Positions 24,543 through 33,140 of a DNA stretch of 55,263 nt are shown in pieces (the first letter of the stretch is position 1; each line of letters starts with the position of its first letter). The notes below the pieces were generated by a model. It had not been told where the DNA came from, searched no databases, and was given only the letters and a program-made list of their open reading frames with translations. Origin of the DNA: Chitinophagales bacterium (GTDB lineage: Bacteria; Bacteroidota; Bacteroidia; Chitinophagales; Chitinophagaceae). The position numbers and the translations under genes are program-made. The stretch lies in contig JAFLBM010000026.1 of assembly GCA_017303455.1 (NCBI GenBank), forward strand, positions 1-55,263, given 5' to 3'.

Positions 24543-25260
24543 TCCGTTTTGCCAAAATTAACATAGAATAACCACCCCATAGTTTATCACTTAACCGCTT
24601 ACTCAGCCTGAAAAAAATATTCCTCCCGGTTTTTTTAATTCCTTGCCAACTATTTGTAGCAGGCAGAATATCTCCCATTGGTTTTGTATAATGCCAGTCA
24701 AGCAAGTGGTAGCCGGTGTCTTTCAACAGCCAAAAAATCATATCTCTTGAAAAATAATGAAGATGACCTACTGATTCCCGTTGTTGCAATAACACATGCG
24801 GCTTGAGTAAGGTCCTACAGGAAAGATCGAGCGGTATATGAAAGACAAAATAATCTCCTTTTGCATTCAGTTGCCTGGCAAATCCGTAGTAGTCCTCCAC
24901 ATGTTCCAGCACATCAATCACCAGCAAGAGTTCTTTTTTCCCGGTATCCGTATGATTTATAAAATCAGCCTGATAAAAACCGGTCTTTTCAGAAGTCCGG
25001 GCGGCAGCCAGCTTTATCGCATCAGGTGAGATATCATACCCTGTAAATTTTTTTACTGATGGATGTAATTTTTCAAGTTCCAGCAGCACGGCTCCGGCAC
25101 CACAACCTACATCAGCGATTTCACTAACCTCAATTTTATTCTTTTTAATGATTGAAGAAATCAATCCTGCTTTCCAGGGGCTGTCTGCTGTATCCCAGGT
25201 TGGATTCTTTTTAAAATAGGTGCCATCCGTATACATATCAGTCAGACCCATTTTTCTCAT
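24532..25260 (-). CDS. Class I SAM-dependent methyltransferase
   Basis: A 242-residue enzyme. Motif I is ADVGCGAGAVLLEL (49-62), followed by FTGYDISPDAIKLA and LLLVIDVLEHVEDY (about 130-143), typical of methyltransferases acting on small molecules or sugars. Three ATG codons near the start are possible (25260, 25251 and 25236); the last would place the start just past the flippase stop, while the first overlaps it by 23 bp. Position between a flippase and a GT4 gene suggests a role in glycan modification. Confidence 0.83.
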   Translation of the reverse strand: MRKMGLTDMYTDGTYFKKNPTWDTADSPWKAGLISSIIKKNKIEVSEIADVGCGAGAVLLELEKLHPSVKKFTGYDISPDAIKLAAARTSEKTGFYQADFINHTDTGKKELLLVIDVLEHVEDYYGFARQLNAKGDYFVFHIPLDLSCRTLLKPHVLLQQRESVGHLHYFSRDMIFWLLKDTGYHLLDWHYTKPMGDILPATNSWQGIKKTGRNIFFRLSKRLSDKLWGGYSMLILAKRNDG

Positions 25261-26545
25261 TTTTAGTAAAAACCTTTTTTAACCAGGCGGCGTCACTTCG
25301 GCGAATCAGTAAGTAATTAACGAGACGTACCGGTGATTCCCGTTTAAAGTTATAAAATACCGCTATAAAAAGAACGATATACCCTATACAGGATACAACC
25401 GCTGCTCCCTTAATTCCATAAGCAGGAACAAGGATCAATGCTCCCGGTATAATAAAAAATAATGCCAGCAGCGAGGCATAAATATTGATCCTGATCTTAT
25501 TTTTTCCTGCAAAATAGCTTGTAAGCGGGTAAGCAATACAGATACTTATAATACCCGGCACCAGTAATATGAATGGCAGGTACATCTGGTTGAATAACTC
25601 GCCAAATACAAACGGGAATAACCATTTACCTGACAAGGCGATTACTAAACACCCTGATGAAGAAACAAAAAAAATGATCCGTGTCAGTACTATAATATCC
25701 TCCTTAATGTGAGCAAGCCCGCCCGATGTAAGCGGATAGATGGCACTGGCCAGAAAAGAAGGAACTGCGAAAAAAAACTGGACAATTTTATTTACCTGGA
25801 TATAGTTGCCCAATTCCAGCCCGTCACTTCTGAAATACTGGATGAACCAATAATCAGAGCGAAAAACAAGAAAAGTAATGAAATTGCTGATGAATGCTAA
25901 AAGAGAAAACCTGATCAGCATTTTAATTTCAGGAATATCCGGCAGCGAAATACTGCTGCTGAATACGTTTTTTCTCAAAAAAAATATTGCCATCATAATA
26001 CCCTGTACGAGGTAAATACTCACATAGACATATAAGATAATTTCCGGCGACAACCAGGGAAACCAGTTATTACCGGCAGCAACTACAGCAACAATCACGA
26101 AGAGGTTGCCCGATAATAAAATTACGTTGGGCAAGGAAAAATTTTTCCGGGCAAAAAAAAGTGATAAAAAAAAAGTGATCAGCATATTACCAGTTACAAA
26201 TAGCAATGGAATAACAACCGAAACAAGAGTAAGAGTACCTTTATTTATTGTAAAGAAGTATACAACAACAAAGGTCAGAATAGCAGCGAAAAAAGTCCAC
26301 AACAATGAAAGGCCTGTTAATTTACCGGCAGCAATTTTACCGGTTGCACAATAATACCCGATACCGGTTTCAACACTAAAGCTGAGAATAGTAATCAGGA
26401 AAGCATAATTATTCAGCAAATAAAATAACCGTCCGCTTTCCTCGGGTTCATAATACCTTGCCACCAGTATATTCAAAACAAACTGGGATAGCAGCACTAG
26501 GCTTCGCCACATTGCACTTTTGTATAATAAGCGTTGAAATTCCAT
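25238..26545 (-). CDS. Oligosaccharide flippase (Wzx/MATE-like)
   Basis: A 435-residue polytopic protein with about 12-14 hydrophobic helices and few charged residues between them, matching the polysaccharide biosynthesis (MOP) superfamily. The N-terminus has the usual amphipathic start and a LNxLVARYYEPEESGRLFYLLN segment (about 25-46, read in parts), in which GRL replaces the common GxF. It is the first gene of the flippase-methyltransferase-glycosyltransferase unit. It would move a lipid-linked saccharide across the inner membrane; substrate unknown. Confidence 0.83.
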   Translation of the reverse strand: MEFQRLLYKSAMWRSLVLLSQFVLNILVARYYEPEESGRLFYLLNNYAFLITILSFSVETGIGYYCATGKIAAGKLTGLSLLWTFFAAILTFVVVYFFTINKGTLTLVSVVIPLLFVTGNMLITFFLSLFFARKNFSLPNVILLSGNLFVIVAVVAAGNNWFPWLSPEIILYVYVSIYLVQGIMMAIFFLRKNVFSSSISLPDIPEIKMLIRFSLLAFISNFITFLVFRSDYWFIQYFRSDGLELGNYIQVNKIVQFFFAVPSFLASAIYPLTSGGLAHIKEDIIVLTRIIFFVSSSGCLVIALSGKWLFPFVFGELFNQMYLPFILLVPGIISICIAYPLTSYFAGKNKIRINIYASLLALFFIIPGALILVPAYGIKGAAVVSCIGYIVLFIAVFYNFKRESPVRLVNYLLIRRSDAAWLKKVFTKNEKNGSD

Positions 26546-26639
26546 GCCGTTTTGATGCTGTGATAATTCTGCCTTTATTGCAATGTTATGTTATTTTCAG
26601 TAAAGCGGAGACCCACCCGGTCAAGACGATTGCCGGGAC

Positions 26640-26996
26640 TTATCGCACAGGAAGTATCCGTATGAATTTTTTCCTGTTGACATAATAGAGATAAATGAAC
26701 CAGGCAATGGGAGCAAAACTCAGCAGCTTGATAAAAAACAGGCCGGTCCAAAATCCCAGCAGGTAGAACAGGACCAGGAAGAAACTTCCTCCCAGCAACT
26801 GCATATCCTCAATGGCACAGGTAACTTTAAATTTATAATAGCTGGGCTCTTCAAACACCAGCTCCAGTGGCGGAGTGAAATGAAAGCCATCTGTGGCCAC
26901 CACTTTCGGGTAATTAATTTCAACGGGGATTACTACAGGTTTATCATTCAGCAAGGGGTAGATGTCCCTGTTGTTGACGACGATCCTGACCTTCAT
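26640..26996 (-). CDS. Small membrane protein of unknown function
   Basis: A protein of about 118 residues if it begins at the internal ATG, starting MKVRIVVNNRDIYPL. A TTG directly after the tpiA stop codon (27056) would give 138 residues; I prefer the ATG because the added part looks untypical. A beta-rich N-terminal half (about 60 residues, with ELVFEEP) precedes two hydrophobic segments near the C-terminus and a basic tail. It follows tpiA closely and is probably in the same transcript. A CCCGG/CCGGG hairpin lies beyond its stop. Confidence 0.6.
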   Translation of the reverse strand: MKVRIVVNNRDIYPLLNDKPVVIPVEINYPKVVATDGFHFTPPLELVFEEPSYYKFKVTCAIEDMQLLGGSFFLVLFYLLGFWTGLFFIKLLSFAPIAWFIYLYYVNRKKFIRILPVR

Positions 26997-27056
26997 AAAA
27001 TTCAGTAAAACCTGGTTGGTCCGGGTAATGACAATATAATACGGTGCCTGGCTCAA

Positions 27057-27821
27057 TTATGCTTTCAGCGACCGGATGATCTCCGTAAAGTCAGCTGCCA
27101 CCAGCGAAGCACCCCCGACAAGCCCCCCATCCACATCAGGACAGGCAAAGATCTCAGCGGCATTGCTGGCTTTTACGCTTCCACCGTATAAGATAGAAAC
27201 TTCGTCTGCGGTATGCTGACCATACTGTCCGGCCAATACAGAACGTAAATACGCATGTATTTCTTGTGCCTGTTCGGTAGTGGCTGTTTTGCCGGTACCA
27301 ATTGCCCAGATCGGTTCATAGGCTATAATAATGTCTTTAAGGTCTTTGGCAGATAAATGGAAGAGTGATTCTTTTAACTGAGTGGCTACATATTCGTTTT
27401 GTGTGCCTGCTTCCCGGATGGACAGTGGTTCACCGCAACAAAATAGGGGTGTTATAGAATTTTCCAGGCAAAGATTCACTTTATCGGCCAGCATGGCATT
27501 GGTCTCATTAAAATACTCCCTGCGTTCACTATGCCCGATCACACAATAAGGAACCCCAATGGAGTGAAGCATTTCTGCGGATATTTCACCGGTGAAAGCA
27601 CCTGATTTTTTATGATAACAGTTTTGAGCCGAAACAAAATAATTATACTCATCCGCCACCTCACTCCTGCTCATTAACAGGTAAGGAAAGGGTACTGCAA
27701 AGATCACCTGCTGATGAGCAAACAATTTTATACTTTCTCCCAATATATCATCCAGTAGTTTTTCCCCCTGCTGGTAAGTAAGATTCATTTTCCAGTTAGC
27801 CGCTGCAATTTGTTTTCTCAT
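27057..27821 (-). CDS. tpiA: Triosephosphate isomerase
   Basis: A 254-residue (beta/alpha)8 enzyme interconverting dihydroxyacetone phosphate and glyceraldehyde 3-phosphate in glycolysis. The catalytic residues are visible: Asn9 and Lys11 in AANWKMN, His97 in VIGHSERR, and Glu169 in AYEPIWAIGTGK, followed by the phosphate-gripping loop 6. The YGGSV and GGLVGGASL phosphate-binding segments are near the end. Length is normal. It lies 20 bp after the GlmU-like gene, an arrangement common in Bacteroidota. Confidence 0.97.
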   Translation of the reverse strand: MRKQIAAANWKMNLTYQQGEKLLDDILGESIKLFAHQQVIFAVPFPYLLMSRSEVADEYNYFVSAQNCYHKKSGAFTGEISAEMLHSIGVPYCVIGHSERREYFNETNAMLADKVNLCLENSITPLFCCGEPLSIREAGTQNEYVATQLKESLFHLSAKDLKDIIIAYEPIWAIGTGKTATTEQAQEIHAYLRSVLAGQYGQHTADEVSILYGGSVKASNAAEIFACPDVDGGLVGGASLVAADFTEIIRSLKA

Positions 27822-27841
27822 AGTTTGTATTTATTCCTTCG

Positions 27842-29023
27842 TTAAAATTTTTCAAATATATACTTCAAAATACTTTTTTCTGCATGATTTAATGACTGGT
27901 TCTTTAATTTTTTCCAGTCATCAATATCCACCATTGCCTTCTCCAGTTCATACCGCTTCACCCCTTCACTGCCCCATGAAAAAGACGGAATATATTTCGG
28001 CGTAAGACCATTGCCAAATACATTGGCTGCAACGCCGATCACCGTTCCTGTGTTAATAGATGTATTAATGGCCGTCCTGGAATAATCACCCATCATGACG
28101 CCGCACCTGAGACCTGCATTTATTTCTCCTTTAGGCGTCCATACCCTTACCATACTTGCATTGTTCTTAAGATTACTGTTGGTGGTACCGGCTCCCATAT
28201 TACACCATTCCCCGATTACTGAATCGCCCAGGTAGCCGTCATGTGCTTTGTTGGAATAACCAAAGAGAATGGAATTCTTGATCTCACCACCTGCTACACA
28301 ATATGGGCCAATGGTTGTGGCACCATAAACTTTGGATCCCATTTTCAAACAGGCTCCTTCTCCTATAGTAAAAGGCCCTCTTATCACTGAACCTTCCATC
28401 AGTTCTGCATTCTTACCAATATAAACGGGCCCTGTGGATGCATTGATGATACAATGCTCCAGCTTCGCCCCCTTCTCTATAAAAACCTGTGATGGATTAA
28501 TGATCTTATTCGACTTTGGAATAGCTTGTGATTTTCTCTTCTTTGTCAGTAGTGTAAAATCCTGCCGGATAGCCCAATCATTCAGTTGGAAAATATCCCA
28601 GGGATAATGAATAAGCTTCGCCGCTGTTTTTACTGCTACGGCACCCGTAACTTTTATCTTATGCTTTTCCCTGATCTCTTTTTTAGTAATCCTAAATATG
28701 ATACCTGAACTCCCGTTGGCGGAAATAAACTGGCCATCTTTCAGTTTTTGTGCCGCCTTCACCAATTCGGGAGTTGGTAAAACATTGCCGTGTATCATCA
28801 GGCAATAGCCTTTTTCATCAAGCACCTCATCAAGGTTGACGGAACGATCCAGGTCCTTATAATCATCTTCTTTTTTATCAAAGGAAGGCAGTCCCAGCAT
28901 CTTCTCCCATTTCTCCCGGATGGTCAGTATACCAATACGTATGTCTTGTATTTGCCGGGTCAGCGTAAAAGGATGGAGCATTTCCGGCTGGCAAAACTCC
29001 TCGGTGAAGATGATCTTGTTCAT
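27842..29023 (-). CDS. GlmU-like sugar nucleotidyltransferase with left-handed beta-helix
   Basis: A 393-residue protein. The N-terminal part (about 1-180) fits the divergent nucleotidyltransferase domain NTP_transf_4: it opens IIFTEEFCQPEMLHPFTLTR and lacks the standard GXGTRM loop, so nucleotide binding is uncertain. The C-terminal half (about 195-340) has hexapeptide repeats with VIRGPFTIGEG and MGAGTTNSNLKNN blocks typical of acyltransferase or binding helices. It is found throughout Bacteroidota, often next to tpiA. The exact reaction is unproved. Confidence 0.85.
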   Translation of the reverse strand: MNKIIFTEEFCQPEMLHPFTLTRQIQDIRIGILTIREKWEKMLGLPSFDKKEDDYKDLDRSVNLDEVLDEKGYCLMIHGNVLPTPELVKAAQKLKDGQFISANGSSGIIFRITKKEIREKHKIKVTGAVAVKTAAKLIHYPWDIFQLNDWAIRQDFTLLTKKRKSQAIPKSNKIINPSQVFIEKGAKLEHCIINASTGPVYIGKNAELMEGSVIRGPFTIGEGACLKMGSKVYGATTIGPYCVAGGEIKNSILFGYSNKAHDGYLGDSVIGEWCNMGAGTTNSNLKNNASMVRVWTPKGEINAGLRCGVMMGDYSRTAINTSINTGTVIGVAANVFGNGLTPKYIPSFSWGSEGVKRYELEKAMVDIDDWKKLKNQSLNHAEKSILKYIFEKF

Positions 29024-29058
29024 TTATACCGGAAAGGTACTAAAGCCTTATTGCAAAT

Positions 29059-29085
29059 AAAAAACCCCGAAGAGGAATCTCCGGG
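29059..29085 (-). terminator. Rho-independent terminator of rpmE2
   Basis: The plus-strand A-run 29059-29064 and the stem CCCGAAGA (29066-29073) / TCTCCGGG (29078-29085) read on the minus strand as an 8-bp hairpin (one G-T pair) followed by six T. It lies 54 bp after the rpmE2 stop. Confidence 0.75.
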
Positions 29086-29138
29086 ATTTAAAGTATAGCC
29101 ATGAAAAACAAAATTAATTCTGTAATAAATTTACAGCA

Positions 29139-29390
29139 TTATTTCTTTTTCTCATATTTCTTCTTGAATTTGTCGATACGGCCTGCAGTATCTACCAGCA
29201 TATTCTTACCGGTAAAAAAGGGATGCGACGTATTTGAAATCTCCAGCTTCACCAGCGGATATTCGTTGCCATCTTCCCATTTTACTGTTTCTTTTGAAGC
29301 GGCAGTGGAGCGGCTGAGGAATGAGTGATTATTACTCATGTCCTTAAAAACTACTAACCGGTAGCTGTCGGGATGGATTCCTTTTTTCAT
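29139..29390 (-). CDS. rpmE2: 50S ribosomal protein L31 type B
   Basis: An 83-residue ribosomal protein. It begins MKKGIHPDSYRLVVFKD and has the NTSHPFFTGKN and DTAGRIDKFKKKY blocks. The zinc-binding cysteines of type A L31 are absent, which marks the zinc-independent type B form. The ATG at 29390 is chosen because the longer frame adds 32 residues unlike any L31. A full promoter lies about 65 bp upstream and a terminator follows the stop, so it is a single-gene transcript. Confidence 0.95.
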   Translation of the reverse strand: MKKGIHPDSYRLVVFKDMSNNHSFLSRSTAASKETVKWEDGNEYPLVKLEISNTSHPFFTGKNMLVDTAGRIDKFKKKYEKKK

Positions 29391-29805
29391 AACTCTATGA
29401 TTTTTAAAGGCTGCACGGATTTTGCCGTACAGATGAATAGATAAAATTTGGTCGGCAAAGGTAGGCGGGGAAAGGGTTTTATCCAAATATTAGTAGCAGA
29501 AATATGAAAGGGGCGCAAAATAAGAAAGCACCAAGTTTTGTCTTCTTTCCGGCTTTCGCCTTCCTGATTTCTAACCCGATGCTTTCTGAGGCTGTTTTGT
29601 CTTTTGACGGACGTCCACATCCCCCGTTGCATTCCTTTTTGTTTCCAAATTTTCCTGCAACTATTGTACATTGAAGATAGCTTTTAGCACTACCCTTTTC
29701 CAAATTTTTCAGCTCCTTTGTATGCACCTTTTTTGCACCCGGTTATCCACCGGAAAGCCGCCCTGTGCACATATTTGGCCGGGTTTATACACAAATAAAA
29801 GCCGG
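29391..29805. other. Gene-free stretch between rpmE2 and yajQ
   Basis: No gene is supported. It contains the rpmE2 promoter and, near yajQ, TTATACACA (29785-29793), an exact match to the DnaA-box pattern, plus TTATCCACC (29743-29751), one mismatch. A CCGGT/ACCGG palindrome covers the second site. The yajQ 3' side lacks a clear T-run hairpin. Confidence 0.45.
29456..29487 (-). promoter_or_regulatory. rpmE2 promoter
   Basis: On the minus strand TTTG (29484-29487), a 20-base spacer and TACCTTTG (29456-29463): a full match to the Bacteroidota vegetative consensus. The start point would be near 29449, giving a leader of about 59 bases. Confidence 0.75.
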
Positions 29806-30297
29806 CTAATCTCTCATGTTCTCATATTGCAGCGGAATACCCAGGTTCCAGCTTTTGGAAGCCTGGATGACGGTCTGCAAATCGTCGATCTTTTTGCCAG
29901 TTACTCTCACAATATCATCATTAATAGACGCCTGCACTTTAAGGCCCGCATCTTTAATATGTTTTACAATCTTCTTTGCATCTTCCTGCTTCAGGCCATT
30001 CCTGACAATCACCTCTTTTTTCCAGACCTTACCGCTCTGGGCTCCTTCCTTCGACGCATCAAAAGCTTCCGGTGAAATGCCCTGCTTATGTGCCCTGTTG
30101 ATCAGCACATCGATCAGTTGCCGCATCTTCATATCATCATCTGTTTCCAGTTTGATCACAAATTCCTTCTTATCTAGATTGATCAGCACATGCGACCCTT
30201 TAAAGTCAAACCGATTCGTGATTTCCTTGGTAGTAACGTTAACAGCGTTATCGAGTGCCTGGGCGTCTACTTTACTGACAATATCAAATGAAGGCAT
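29806..30297 (-). CDS. yajQ: YajQ family nucleotide-binding protein
   Basis: A 163-residue cytoplasmic protein of the YajQ (UPF0234) family. The two alternating ferredoxin-like folds are visible through MPSFDIVSKVD at the start, NRFDFKGS (about 28-35), VWKKEVIVRNGL (about 90-101) and DDIVRVTGKKIDDLQ (about 127-141). Some family members bind cyclic di-GMP, others nucleic acid or tRNA, so the ligand here is open. It has its own -7 element just beyond the terminator of the barrel gene upstream. Confidence 0.93.
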   Translation of the reverse strand: MPSFDIVSKVDAQALDNAVNVTTKEITNRFDFKGSHVLINLDKKEFVIKLETDDDMKMRQLIDVLINRAHKQGISPEAFDASKEGAQSGKVWKKEVIVRNGLKQEDAKKIVKHIKDAGLKVQASINDDIVRVTGKKIDDLQTVIQASKSWNLGIPLQYENMRD

Positions 30298-30319
30298 GAC
30301 AATTGGTTTTAGTTATCAG

Positions 30320-30327
30320 CAAATATA
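30320..30327 (-). promoter_or_regulatory. -7 element of yajQ
   Basis: TATATTTG on the minus strand matches TAnnTTTG exactly, 22 bp before the yajQ ATG, and begins right after the T-rich tail of the preceding terminator. Confidence 0.5.
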
Positions 30328-30354
30328 GAAAAGTCCCTCTTAGAAAAGAGGGAC
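30328..30354 (-). terminator. Rho-independent terminator of the first barrel gene
   Basis: A perfect 9-bp stem GTCCCTCTT (30333-30341) / AAGAGGGAC (30346-30354) with a four-base loop is followed on the minus strand by TTTTC. A second hairpin, CATGAGA/TCTCATG (30365-30382), stands before it. Confidence 0.7.
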
Positions 30355-30402
30355 GGAACATGCACATGAGAAAACTCTCATGGTAGAGATCATTTTAATT
30401 CT

Positions 30403-32871
30403 TTACTGGCCTCCCTGGCCCACCCTGTTCTGCTCCTCCTGCGACGCACTGTTGCGGCGGCGTGGCGGGGGATTCTGCTGGCCGTTTTTTCCGAAACGGT
30501 ACGTGAAAGTGGCAGTAACCTGGCGGTTATCCCAGCGGTTTTGGATCCGGTTATCTACAATATCATATTGCGTCCTGCCTTTAAAGCGTTGTAACCAGAA
30601 TGGATCACGGAGATTAAGCCGCACGGTACCCTTTCCTTTTAATACTTGTTTTTGGCCCCCGAAACTTACCACATACATAGGCTCGCTGATCGTCAACTGG
30701 TCAACACCCCTTGCCCGGTAAAAACCAGTCATCTCTAAAGTGAACCCCTGTTTCAGCGTAAAGGTCTGTGTCATATTCACCATAAAAGAAGTATAAGAGA
30801 TATCCAGTGGCCGGTTCTCATAGGTACCTTCATAATGGTTATTAAAGATGTTAGTGAAGAGATTCAGGTTCCACCATTTGGTAACGGGCACAGGTGCTGT
30901 GATGGAAATACCTATATTCCTGAACCGGGCTACATTTTCCGATGTCATGTAAACAATATCCCCGTCAGGTTTCAGAATTTGCGAGATCACCCGGTTGGTA
31001 CTGTTATAATTTAAAGTAGTGATGAGCTTACTTTTAAAGGAATGGCTCAGTTCTATATTATGTGTGAACTGCGGTAGCAGGAACGGGTTCCCCTTCCGGA
31101 AGGACAGAGAGTCCAGGAAATAAATAAACGGATTCAGGTCCTGGTAATTGGGACGGGTGATCCGGCGGCTGTAGGATACAGTAACTGTATTAGTCTTATT
31201 CACCTCATAACTGATAAAAGTGCTGGGGAATAAATTAGTGAAATTCCGCTTGAACGTGGAATCGTTATTATACTGGTATCCTTTGGCAATTGTATTTTCC
31301 AAACGTAACCCGGCCTGGAATGACCATTTTTTTACCTGCTTGTTGGCATTCAGATATACGGCATTGATATTCTCATCATACACAAAGTGATTTGAACGTC
31401 CATCATTTACCCAGTCTGACCCGTTCCATCTTTTATAATCCACCAGGTTATCATTTTCCACAAAGCTGCTTTTGAAACCAGCTTCCAGCCGTCCTCCTTT
31501 TTTGAAAGGATGTACATAATCTGATTTCACCGAATAGATATGAATGCTGGCCGGCAGATGCCCTCTTAATTTCAACGGGTCGCCTGCAGGCATTCCATTG
31601 CCCTGGTAAAAATCAGTGACCAGTAGCATATTTGAAGTATTGCTGTAAGTAATAAAATCAAAATCTGCGGTCAGCTCACGGCCGGTTGAATCAAATACAT
31701 GCCGGTAATTAAAATTGGAAGTCAGGTTTTTGAACCTGATCTTATTATCGGCTTCAGATACCATTCTCGATAAGACCTGGTGATTCTCATCCGCCGTGGT
31801 GGTTATAGTTTTCGGTGTTGGATGCCCGTAAAATGTAAAGCCACTGACCACCACTCCAAACGTGTTCTTCTTATCCGCAAAAAAATCAAGCCCCAGCTTC
31901 AGGGTATGATTGTTATTACCAAATTTGAACTGTGTTTCCACATCATTATATCCCAGAATATCTTTAGCCTGGTTCAGTTTTGTCCGGGTGAATTCCAGTT
32001 GACTGCGGCCGCTAAAAAAGTTCGGATTATAGTTTCCAAAAAAGTTGATCTTATTTTTCCTGTAATTAAAATTGATACTGTTCTGCGATTTGGGGATCAC
32101 ATAAAAGGTTCCGTTCGCTTCATAATAACTGGTGGTGATACCGGTCATAATGGAACCGTTGAAACCTGCTGTTCTTCCTTTCTTCGTTTTGATATTGATC
32201 ACTCCTGAATTACCGGAGGCATCATACTTGGCTGAAGGGTTTGTCATGATCTCAATCTGGTCAATCGCTGATGCCGGCATGTTCTTAAGAAGATTGGCGA
32301 GATCTGTTGCAGAAAGAAAAGTTTGCTTACCATCCATCATCACAATCACCCCCGCTTTACCCCGCAGGCTGATTACTCCGTCATTACTGACAGTGATGCC
32401 GGGTGATTTCTCCAGCACTTCCAGTGCTGTTGCCCCGGCACTGGTGGGTGATGCATCAACATTTATTACCGTTTTATCGATCTTTGTTTCGATAAAAGGT
32501 CTTTTTGCAGTTACGGTTACTCCTTCTATCCCTTTTGCAGCTTCAGTCAGCTGTAATGATTCCATTTTTGTCAATGCAGCAGCACTTACTGAAAAAGAGT
32601 TACTGAATTTCTTTTCAAAACCAACGGATGTTATCGCAAGCAAGTAATCGCCTTCCCTGATGTTTTCAAATTCGTAGGTTCCGTCTTTGCCGGTGATGGC
32701 CAATTTCACCAATGCAGAATCCTTTGCTTTTAACAATGACACAGAGGCAGACTGAAGTATCTTACCTGTATTATCAGTTATTGTACCTGTGATCTTACCC
32801 GTATTCGTTTGTGCGAAACTACCTGCAGCAATAAGCAGGCATACAAGAAGGAGGCTTGTGATTTTTTTCAT
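30403..32871 (-). CDS. Outer-membrane beta-barrel protein with carboxypeptidase-like and plug domains (paralogue 1)
   Basis: An 822-residue outer-membrane protein. Signal peptide (about 1-21, ending GSFAQ); CarboxypepD_reg-like domain (about 25-110, GKITGTITDNTGK); TonB-plug-like domain (about 115-240, with NVDASPTSAG, LEKSPGITV, NSGVINIKTKKG); then a large OMP_b-brl_3 barrel. No TonB box is evident. It ends TYRFGK followed by about 27 hydrophilic residues, first Arg/Pro, then Glu. The ATG at 32871 begins the signal peptide; an eight-residue extension is rejected. It is a close paralogue of the gene upstream. Confidence 0.88.
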   Translation of the reverse strand: MKKITSLLLVCLLIAAGSFAQTNTGKITGTITDNTGKILQSASVSLLKAKDSALVKLAITGKDGTYEFENIREGDYLLAITSVGFEKKFSNSFSVSAAALTKMESLQLTEAAKGIEGVTVTAKRPFIETKIDKTVINVDASPTSAGATALEVLEKSPGITVSNDGVISLRGKAGVIVMMDGKQTFLSATDLANLLKNMPASAIDQIEIMTNPSAKYDASGNSGVINIKTKKGRTAGFNGSIMTGITTSYYEANGTFYVIPKSQNSINFNYRKNKINFFGNYNPNFFSGRSQLEFTRTKLNQAKDILGYNDVETQFKFGNNNHTLKLGLDFFADKKNTFGVVVSGFTFYGHPTPKTITTTADENHQVLSRMVSEADNKIRFKNLTSNFNYRHVFDSTGRELTADFDFITYSNTSNMLLVTDFYQGNGMPAGDPLKLRGHLPASIHIYSVKSDYVHPFKKGGRLEAGFKSSFVENDNLVDYKRWNGSDWVNDGRSNHFVYDENINAVYLNANKQVKKWSFQAGLRLENTIAKGYQYNNDSTFKRNFTNLFPSTFISYEVNKTNTVTVSYSRRITRPNYQDLNPFIYFLDSLSFRKGNPFLLPQFTHNIELSHSFKSKLITTLNYNSTNRVISQILKPDGDIVYMTSENVARFRNIGISITAPVPVTKWWNLNLFTNIFNNHYEGTYENRPLDISYTSFMVNMTQTFTLKQGFTLEMTGFYRARGVDQLTISEPMYVVSFGGQKQVLKGKGTVRLNLRDPFWLQRFKGRTQYDIVDNRIQNRWDNRQVTATFTYRFGKNGQQNPPPRRRNSASQEEQNRVGQGGQ

Positions 32872-33071
32872 GACATGGCTATGGTTAATGATCAATGAAA
32901 ACTAAAGATGCCATGAATAACCGGGCTGAATTACCTAAATATGATAAGCTTCGTAGTTTGCGTGTTGAAGGGTGATTAAACCATGCCGATACACCAACGG
33001 TTAAAAAGCAAGTTCCCGGTGATTAAACAAAAAAAATGTTGTCAGTTTTTTACATTACTGATCATTACAAT

Positions 33072-33104
33072 GCGAAAGCCCGGGTAATATACCCAGGCTT
33101 TCGC
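33072..33104. terminator. Strong hairpin after the second barrel gene
   Basis: GCGAAAGCC (33072-33080) pairs with GGCTTTCGC (33096-33104), and GGGTA/TACCC continues the stem after one mismatch. It begins 36 bp past the barrel stop codon. There is no adjacent T-run, so it could terminate weakly or stabilise the mRNA end. Confidence 0.55.
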
Positions 33105-33140
33105 AGAATTATAAGATAGATCTAATTGTTAATGGCCTGG

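Noticed and set aside
29479..29727. 82-codon minus-strand frame between yajQ and rpmE2
   Set aside because: It runs into the rpmE2 promoter and has no recognisable pattern; the hydrophobic end is low-complexity.
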